Positions 56,721 to 64,000 of a DNA stretch of 64,000 nt are shown here, in pieces. The notes under the pieces were generated by a model. It saw only the letters and a list, made by a program, of their open reading frames with translations, did no database searches and had not been told where the DNA came from. The stretch covers positions 212,922,205 to 212,986,204 of the forward strand of contig CP136064.1 of NCBI GenBank assembly GCA_032622095.1, written 5' to 3'. This stretch comes from Siphonodentalium dalli. Lineage: Eukaryota > Mollusca > Scaphopoda > Gadilida > Siphonodentaliidae. The first letter of the stretch is position 1, and every line of letters starts with the position of its first letter. Position numbers and translations under genes: made by a program.

Positions 56721-58432
56721 GAGCATATACTTCATACACATTCATTTGTATGGATGTTGAGATGATAAATTCAAAAGCATAAGGCTGTTCGTTGAGCTTA
56801 TTATCTGAAAATCACTATAAATGAATGGGAATCCTTGGATAATTCTCAGTGGTGTTTTCTCTGTCTGCTGTCTGCTTAAATTTTTTTGGAACATCCCTGC
56901 AAATGAAGATACACTTTTAGAACTGAATTGGGAAATTGCATTCAGTTATGAATGGGTTAAATTGAAAACTAATATCTTTGAAGTCTCAGCAACAAGAGTC
57001 ATGCAACTACGTTAGTAAGAAATCATTAACACTGGAGATCTCTACCTATATATGTTTCTTTCTTTAGTAATCACTTCACATTTGTAGTCGACAAATATTG
57101 TGAACTCCCAAAGAATTTCTGGAGAAAATCAGATGAAATTTGTTGAATGGTTTTATTCCTTAACACTTAATATTATAATAATTATAATCTTATTCAATAA
57201 TTATAACAATATATAACAACTTTATTTTAATTTAAAATAAGTCAATAAATTAATCATTTTAATAATTTGGGGAAAATCCTTACTATTAAGGACTGTGGAA
57301 TCTCAAAATTCCTATAAAAAAAATGTAAATAATAAACAACATTTAGCTGTATCCAAGTGTGACTACCTGCTAAACAAGCTAGATAAAACATCATAATTGA
57401 TACTTTTGACACCCGCAACTACCAACGTATCCCAATTTTAAGACTTTGAAATTTCATGTTTCCTCATAATCAATGTTAACATGTATTACAAATTGGCCCA
57501 ATAAAACATCTCATGGATATCGTACAACCAGACCAGATGGCAGGCAGATCACAACACAGGGGTTATCTTATTAGATCAGTCTGTCTGGCACAGGCAACCG
57601 ACCACCCCTCTGATTGGATTAATTGACTAGGGAAGCATGCATGTCCACTGTAAGTGTTCTCTTCACTACAATATGATACACACTTGTGATCATGGCCCTC
57701 TGACTGGGCTGACTCATTTCAATCACTGTTGACACATATGAAAAGTGAGATTCCATAGTCCTTAAAAGATAATACATTTACACATAAACCAGGCCTTAAA
57801 ATCCGACTTGATTCAGAATTATGATTGTCCGTTTGATTCTCGTAAAAAAGTCTTGATTCCCTGTAGAAATGCTATGTTTTGATTCTCGCAAAATTTGATG
57901 GATTTTAAGACCTGCTAAACTCAGGCTTTTCATTGGAGGAGGAAACTTCATCGATAGAACTATATAGCGTTGAAATTAATAAGAAATTGCCACACAAGAG
58001 CTGGGTTTATCAAGGATACCATGAGAGCCACTAGGCTCCAGTGAATTGTGGTATTGTGCAACCAGCTTGAGTGCGGTAATTTATAAATAATCTCAACAAA
58101 AGTGTGGTCCTATTTTTATTACACATCACTTTGGTTTTGGACAGTAGAAGATTCAAGAAAGTTCAACGAAATAGACCAGATTACTTATCGCACAAGCACA
58201 GTCTGTTGAAAAGTTATTCTAAGATCGACAGAGATTGAAAGTTGGTTAATATGTGACAGACCGATTTCAGTCTGTCCTAGTTAAGAAAACAGTAATTTCC
58301 ATACTTCACAGTGTATTCAACTCACACGAGAAGTAAATGTTCATGCAAACTGGTTCAAGAAGAAATAGTTTCTCAAATGAGAAATATATTTTAGAAATTA
58401 CCAGTGTGATGTAATTATGTGTAATCAACGCA
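56721..58432. other. No gene seen
   Basis: AT-rich, with an extreme AT segment at about 57165-57260. A TTGAGCTTATTATCTGA motif at about 56794-56810 is one of the dispersed copies. No ORF with a motif. Confidence 0.5.
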
Positions 58433-58666
58433 TTAACCCTTTCATGACGGGAGCCAGTGCATTCTCTTATATACGGGAGGCTCCCAAAAGGAAGCCTTGC
58501 ATATATAAGAGAATGAATTGGCTTACAAGGTCAAGGTAAATATTGTTAGACCAATGTATTCTCTTATATATGCGAGGCTCCCTATGGGAGACTCAAATAT
58601 ATGAGTATATGCATTGGAAAAGGTTTTTCGCAAATTTTCAGGAAGCTCCAGTCATGGAAAGGTTAA
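58433..58666. mobile_element. piggyBac-like MITE, copy 2
   Basis: A 226-bp element between TTAA at 58433-58436 and 58663-58666. The termini are CCCTTTCATGACGGGAGC and CCTTTCCATGACTGGAGC. Repeated TTCTCTTATATATGCGAGGC phrases lie inside. Same family as 53866-54093. Confidence 0.88.
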
Positions 58667-58880
58667 GCCATATCATTTTGAGGTTATAGCCGGAAACAAC
58701 TAAAAGAATGCTTAGTAATACATTGTACGTTATTTAATTTTGTGTCAAAATTAATGCTTCAAAATGACATCTGAAACTGCATTGATTACTTAGCAATGTC
58801 AATTTAGTAACACAATACTCACAATGACATAAAGATAGCCATTCATTTTAATTTCATCATCATAAAATATATAGAGGATA
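58667..58880. other. No gene seen
   Basis: Short spacer between two MITEs. Confidence 0.4.
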
Positions 58881-59030
58881 TCTGGTGTTTTTTAGTGGAT
58901 ACCGAAAATTATCTCATGAGTGACCGAGACAAATGTCTATTTTTCACGAGTGGCCTGCTACGACCAAAAAATAAACATTTGTCACCGTCACGAATGAGAT
59001 AATTTTAAGTATCCACTCAAAAACACTAGA
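58881..59030. mobile_element. Palindromic MITE
   Basis: Arms TCT(G)GTGTTTTTTAGTGGAT and its complement, both continuing to ATTATCTCAT. It resembles the palindrome at 9011-9127 (same ATGAGATAATT inner part). It is bordered by TATAGAGGATA on the left and TTTTCTATTTA on the right, similar to the flanks at 9128-9140. Confidence 0.7.
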
Positions 59031-59619
59031 TTTTCTATTTATTTTACGCGTGCTGTGCACAAATCTGACATTTCATAATAGAATTATACTAATGCTACTG
59101 TATATGGTTATCATTATACAATTTTATAATAGGTATTCAAGAAATTCAGATACGTCATAGACGTCCGTAATGTCGTGAAAGTGTAATTTTCTATATCTTC
59201 ACTGATAGCGGTGGATAACGATTATTATCTGTTAGCTATTTCTTCTATAATCTATTGTTGAGCATATAATAAAGTCTATTTCAGTATTGAGAACAATTGT
59301 GAAAGAATAGATTAAGTTTTGGATAAATTATACACAATTAATACATTAAAGGCCCATTCAGATGGCGATGCGACTTCTGAGTCAACGCTCAATTAGGACA
59401 AATGTAATATGACTGATGAATTCGCTCGATGCAAGTGACACGCGACCAAAGTGGCATCGCAAGAATAGGATTTGTACTAATTCAGCGGTGTAACGATAAG
59501 CTTTCACCACGATATGAATATGATTCGTTGTCGGTGACAACCTACTAGTACACAAGGTAATAATAGTTTCGTTTGAAAGAATAAAGTCACAAAATATACC
59601 TAACATTCAATTTGCCATC

Positions 59620-61485
59620 TCTCTGGCTGACAAGGCCACTCTCTGGCAGACAAAACCGCCAGAACGTTGTTTTTTCAGGAGGCTGCAGGCGTTTCATTCA
59701 ATTAAAAACAGATTGGACAGGTATGTATAACCATTAACACATTCACTTTGCTGACTGACCGTACATATACTCCTTAACAACAGAAATAGCGCACAACTAA
59801 AAAAAAAGTTGGCTTCCCAAAGCAAGTGGGCATTATTAGATATCTTCGGTAACATCGGGGGTACATGGAGGTTTAATACCTGGATGTCAATTTTGAACCC
59901 TGAGGAGTTTAAAAAAGAGACATCCAAGTATTTCAATATCCATGTACCCCACTGAGTTGCCGGAGTTAACGATTTTGTCCCCACAACAATAATCATGTCT
60001 CCTAAAAGTGTGTTTTTCATGGGTTCTCCGATTAATTCACACCAATAAGAATAATTCAGTAGCCGACCTAAGGGTCCGGCATCAGCTGATGTCAAATTTG
60101 GCGTGTGAGGAATGTCACGATTGGTAGAAACTGCCAGTTCAAGGGTCATTCATATACCCCTGTTGTTTCACGTGCTCATATACCACCCTTGTTTTCAATA
60201 AAGATCTTTATAATCAATGGAATATTACCAATTTCTGACGATGCTGTGCAGAAAAAATTACGAAACTGCCTATAAGACATTGTTAACATTGCCTGTCTGG
60301 CCAGTTTTGCCCTGGATTGCTATATTTTCTCACACTTGGGATATCGCATACTCATTTTGAGCCAATTATGAATACCGATTGGTATTTTGGTATTGACATT
60401 TTCTCGTCGTCGATCTGAGTGTTGAAAAAAAATAGCATAACGAACGGCAATATACATGTATTATTTTTTCCACCTTTTATTTATAAGTTAAATGGCTCTG
60501 GGTTGGTAAATACCTTTTCATTAGTTATCATGATTGCCAATTTTAAAATTCATACACACACCAGTACCATTCTGGAACATTCATGTGTCCTGGCCCCATC
60601 TGCTACTTCGAAAGCGAATCAAGATGTTCTGTGGTTGTCAATTTGTATGATACTTTACAATTAAATTAAATAAGAATATATGTTATACTGAACTATACTA
60701 CATTGATCGATCATGCGGTGAGAATGTATGGTGGCAACTTACAGAAAAGAGGAATATGAGTCTATTTATAAGAAAGAATACAACGGACAGGTCGGTAGCC
60801 TATCCTACCAACCCAGTGGCCATTTAACTTATAAATAAACAGTGGAACAATTGTATATGTATTTACCACCAGTTGTGATGCTATATTGATGACACGAAAA
60901 TGGCAATGCCAATCGGTATATTGCTAATTAATCGAAATTTTCAAAATGAGTATACGATAGCCCAAGTGCGAGAAAGATAGAAATCCAAGGCAAAACTGAC
61001 CAGACAGGTGACACCGACAATGCCATATAGGCGGCCTTGTCATTTTTTTCTGCTCAGTATCATCAGAAATCGGTAATTTTCCATTGATTATAATGATATT
61101 TATTGAAAAACAAGAGTGGTGTCATGCATTTATCTTCAACTACGATCCTCGTTGTTTGTAATGTGTCGGTGGCATTTATCTTCCACTACGATCCTCGTTG
61201 TTTTTAATGTGTCGGTGGCATAACAGAAATGTGGCATCCAAATGGGCAGGTGTGTGAAAAAGTCATACTCACTCGCTTTGTGTTCTTAGTTGTACGCTAT
61301 TTCTGTTGTTTGGGAGCATGGGTATGGTCAGGCTATACTCACAGTACAGGGTGAATGTGTTATTTGATACATACCTGTCCATTCTGTTTTTATTGATTTA
61401 AATGCCCGCAGCCTCACAAAAAAAACATTATGGCCCTAGAGGCGGCCTTCTCTACCAGAGAGCAGCCTTGTCAGCCAGAGAGGAG
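59620..61485. mobile_element. Long inverted-repeat element (~1.87 kb)
   Basis: The left arm at about 59620-60420 and the right arm at about 60880-61485 are reverse complements. Shared blocks include CTCTCTGGCTGACAAGGC at the outer ends, GGACAGGTATGTAT, ACAGAAATAGCG and CCAGTTTTGCC. The 450-bp centre shows no gene. ORFs across the arms (one of 151 codons on the minus strand at 59694-60149) are not supported by any motif. Confidence 0.65.
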
Positions 61486-61507
61486 GCTCATCAAATGGTA
61501 GGTGTGT

Positions 61508-61893
61508 ACATAGAACATATCAATGCTGTACATACTGGACTCATCAAAATGTCAATCGCAATTCAATGTCTGCATCTGTCATGACTTAACAAATATTAAA
61601 AAGTCGTTAATTGCTTTGGTGTTATTTCCAGTACAGTATTGATGCATACCAGTATATTGGGACATAACCAGGCAACTACCAACATAAGTTGACAGTCTAT
61701 TGGTTTGGCGCCCAATACATAGTAAATATCAATGCTGCACATACTGGACTGAAAAAAACAAAGTCACTGATGGGTTATCGAGATGTCAATAATCGCAATT
61801 TAATGTCTGCATCTGTTAAGACTATTGACAAATTAAAAAATTCATCGTTAATTGCTTTGATCAGTATTGACGCATACCAGTATATTAGGACAT
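61508..61893 (+). repeat. ~210-bp tandem duplication
   Basis: Unit 1 at 61508-61672 and unit 2 at 61718-61893 share ATATCAATGCTG, ACATACTGGACT, GTCTGCATCTGT, CGTTAATTGCTTTG and GCATACCAGTATATT. Confidence 0.75.
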
Positions 61894-61894
61894 A

Positions 61895-62037
61895 GGGAGT
61901 ATCACATATATAATAGAATGCACTGGTTTACAAGGTCAAGGCCATTGTATTCTCTTATATCACATATATATATATATATCAGAATGCATTGACACAGGGT
62001 TTTTGCAAATTTTCAGGAAACTCCAGTCATGAGTTAA
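61895..62037. mobile_element. piggyBac-like MITE, copy 3 (left-truncated)
   Basis: It ends AACTCCAGTCATGAG next to TTAA at 62034-62037, and carries the TTTTTGCAAATTTTCAGGAA and TTCTCTTATAT phrases of copy 2. The left TIR is missing. Confidence 0.65.
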
Positions 62038-62133
62038 AATCTTTCAACATGTTTAATCCATTTTTGACAAGAAAACTGACATGTGTAGATTTTCAAAGAA
62101 AAGTCGACTATGCCATTGACATAACTTATATTG

Positions 62134-62425
62134 GTCAATTGAAAGTAACATAGTCTGAGTTTATATCTACGACCCTTTGTTTTCGAGGTTGAATATATAC
62201 ACCGAATGACACACTTGTGTGAACGCTTTTGAACATAAGGCATGACGTCAATCACATCAGTATAGCACGAGATACATTAGGCCTCGAGAGCTATACTTAC
62301 AAGGTCGAACAAATACCATATCGACTAAAGTGTTCACACAAGCATGTAGTTCTGTGATTATTACAATTGTATAATAAAAGTCAAAGCCACAAACGTCAGA
62401 CTATGTTCCCGTCAATTGACTAGAC
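62134..62425. mobile_element. Inverted-repeat element (~290 bp)
   Basis: TCAATTG and AACATAGTCTGA near 62142-62160 are inverted near 62396-62420. A second inner pair, CTTGTGTGAACGCTTT near 62214 and AGTGTTCACACAAG near 62328, supports one palindromic unit. Confidence 0.55.
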
Positions 62426-63210
62426 TAATGTATACGTTCCATCAACAGCTTTGATCCTGATTGTTAAATATGTGTTAAGGTTATCAAGGGTAGGGCTGCA
62501 ACGAGAGATGTGATTCGCAATTAAAAGTCAAGTACATTGTGATATGTACTACATGTATAATGTCATTTCCTGCATCACTTTAACCGTTAATTTAAGAAAT
62601 TGGGCAACTCCAAGTTGCCCCACATATTGTCTTCATAAAACTAGATTATTAATCACCGACTATTAATTTATTAATATTTGTAATTATAAGCAATTAACAT
62701 CGTTTTTGATGCATCTGTCGGCATATAGAAGAGTCTGATGGCGAACTACATACTTAGTATAAGATGAATTGAAAATGACGTTGATTGCATATATGATGCA
62801 GTGAAAGAATCATGATCCATAGGTGCAGTCCTATTATAATTCAAGTGTGGTTGCAGTTTTTATTTGACAAAAATAATGGGGAAAACATGAGGGATTCATC
62901 AATTCATTTGACATTTGACGATTAATTATCACTTATGTTAACTATGCTATGTTAACTCAGTTAATCAAATTTGAGTTCAGTCCCAATAATCAACCAATAT
63001 TGTTACCATTCCTCTTATTTGTCACACATTTTACTGACTGGGGCATGGTCTGAAAAATATCTGCCACATTCACAGAATTAAGTTTTCAATATGTATTGCT
63101 CTTTAAGCAAATGAAGCAGTATCATGAGATGCTATGGCGTATTAAACAAGTAATTGTCAAATGTCAATCAGACTGGCATAATAAATAATTAGACATAAGT
63201 ATAAGGTATA

Positions 63211-63342
63211 AGGAATAATCCTTCACTCACGTTTGCAGTCCAGCACTCTGGTACCAAATCACTAACTCAAACTGGAAAAATCCACTGTGCTTGGATATCA
63301 GAGTGTTGAACTGCATAAATGAAGTGCAGAAGGATTATTCCT
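63211..63342. repeat. Short palindromic MITE
   Basis: Arms of about 44 bp at 63211-63254 and 63299-63342 share AGGAATAATCCTTC, TGCAGT and CACTCTG. No target duplication fixed. Confidence 0.7.
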
Positions 63343-63729
63343 CAATTCAATCTACTTAGACTTGTTATAATGATTCTGTGTTCTTGCCATCTCTCATCCT
63401 CTTCCCACCATTCCTGTCTTTTGCAAACCGCAACCATCCTTGAACGATCCCTTTTATCCTTTCATTCGATAGATTAGCACATACCTGGTCTTGCCTAACA
63501 GCACCTGCATACAATATGGTTAAAGTATTATTGACAAATGTAATTGAACAATTATGGGCTGTATAATATTTAAAACCTGTTCTATACTATAAATGGATTC
63601 TCCCATCAGTTTTTAAAAGAATGTTCTATCATTAGTATTCATTTTAAGGGGTTTCTAGGAAAAAAGAGCAGGCGACAGCAAAACAAAGCTCTAGATAATA
63701 CAAGTGAAGAAGGACTCTTATTAATCAGC

Positions 63730-63832
63730 TATATATTTTATTCGGTCGTAATAAGCAGAACGCTGCCCGCATCATAAGTAACAAGTCGGCCTCAGGTTAA
63801 TATGGAAACAACAAATTAATAACATATTATTC
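63730..63832 (+). repeat. Flank fragment of the GTTGGGCCAAC repeat, copy 3
   Basis: Matches the flank at about 20275-20400: GTCGTAATAAGCAGAACGCT, CATCATAAGTAACAA, GTCGGCC, ATATGGAAACAAC, AATTAATAACATAT. The array itself is absent. Confidence 0.7.
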
Positions 63833-63851
63833 ATCAATGGTGGGAAATGTT

Positions 63852-63899
63852 TAGATAATAAGTTCAACAAACATGGTCGATTGTTGAACTTATTATCTG
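63852..63899. repeat. Perfect hairpin of the dispersed motif TGAACTTATTATCT
   Basis: Arms AGATAATAAGTTCAACAA at 63853-63870 and TTGTTGAACTTATTATCT at 63881-63898, with a 10-base loop. Single copies occur near 10398, 21953, 42460 and 56794. Confidence 0.7.
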
Positions 63900-64000
63900 A
63901 CCTTTTAAAAAATAATCTGTTAATGAGTATTTATTCTAATTCACTAGAGCTCTGCTAATATACCGGTTGAAACATCAAAGAGTTCTTTGGGGTCAATTAT

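Noticed and set aside
59694-60149. 151-codon minus-strand ORF
   Set aside because: It lies in the arm of a long inverted-repeat element and shows no recognisable domain; the other arm does not keep the frame.
1-64000. tRNA and rRNA genes
   Set aside because: I looked for B-box-like GGTTCGAATC signals and conserved rRNA blocks by eye and saw none. A covariance-model scan would be decisive.

Overview
The window looks like nuclear DNA of a repeat-rich, AT-rich invertebrate animal. The evidence is GT-AG introns, non-LTR retrotransposons, many palindromic MITEs and several animal-type DNA transposases, with no operons or bacterial-style gene packing. A marine invertebrate, perhaps a mollusc or another lophotrochozoan, fits the repeat style, but the sequence alone does not settle the lineage. 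I see no intact single-copy host gene. Nearly all recognisable protein similarity is to mobile-element or multicopy proteins, and most of it is broken.

Layout. 0.7-5.6 kb: a two-exon RecQ-type helicase pseudogene whose 3.9 kb intron is filled with degenerate repeats. 5.9-7.1 kb: a minus-strand gene fragment hit by a TTAA-target MITE. 7.4-10.8 kb: a composite repeat field with a 24-bp minisatellite. 11.1-12.8 kb: the last two exons of an unrecognised plus-strand gene or pseudogene, with a MITE and a 40-bp tandem octamer array in its intron. 13.3-19.2 kb: repeats, a TNP2-like transposase pseudogene and a long inverted-repeat element. 19.7-24.0 kb: an array of near-palindromic GTTGGGCCAAC motifs, a DUF4806-type exon, a TTAA MITE and a Harbinger transposase remnant. 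24.8-29.4 kb: a DDE transposase-like pseudogene split by a 2.4 kb Harbinger-like insertion. 31.5-42.1 kb: a candidate 10.6 kb element with long inverted arms. It encloses a CR1/L2-like LINE (itself split by a TTAA MITE), and its right arm holds a 673-bp element built of tandem palindromes. 43.5-47.9 and 50.8-53.0 kb: two direct copies of a ~2.1 kb repeat. The first copy carries two later insertions, and the second copy gives the empty site for both. 53-63.9 kb: another GTTGGGCCAAC array, piggyBac-like MITEs, a 5'-truncated L1/Tx1-like LINE with poly(A) and target-site duplication, and further inverted-repeat elements.

The parts act as a stratified transposon graveyard rather than a pathway. 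Nested insertions can be ordered in time because several empty sites lie in the same window. The least explained signals are four: a dimeric 43-bp module built on CGCTCTTTAT that recurs in unrelated repeat families at a fixed spacing; a fold-back element made of CGTGGCCACG palindromes; a fold-back element whose 16-bp unit shares core and period with a minisatellite in its host repeat; and tandem arrays rich in AGGTCA/TCAAGGTCA half-sites. All functional suggestions for these are inference.
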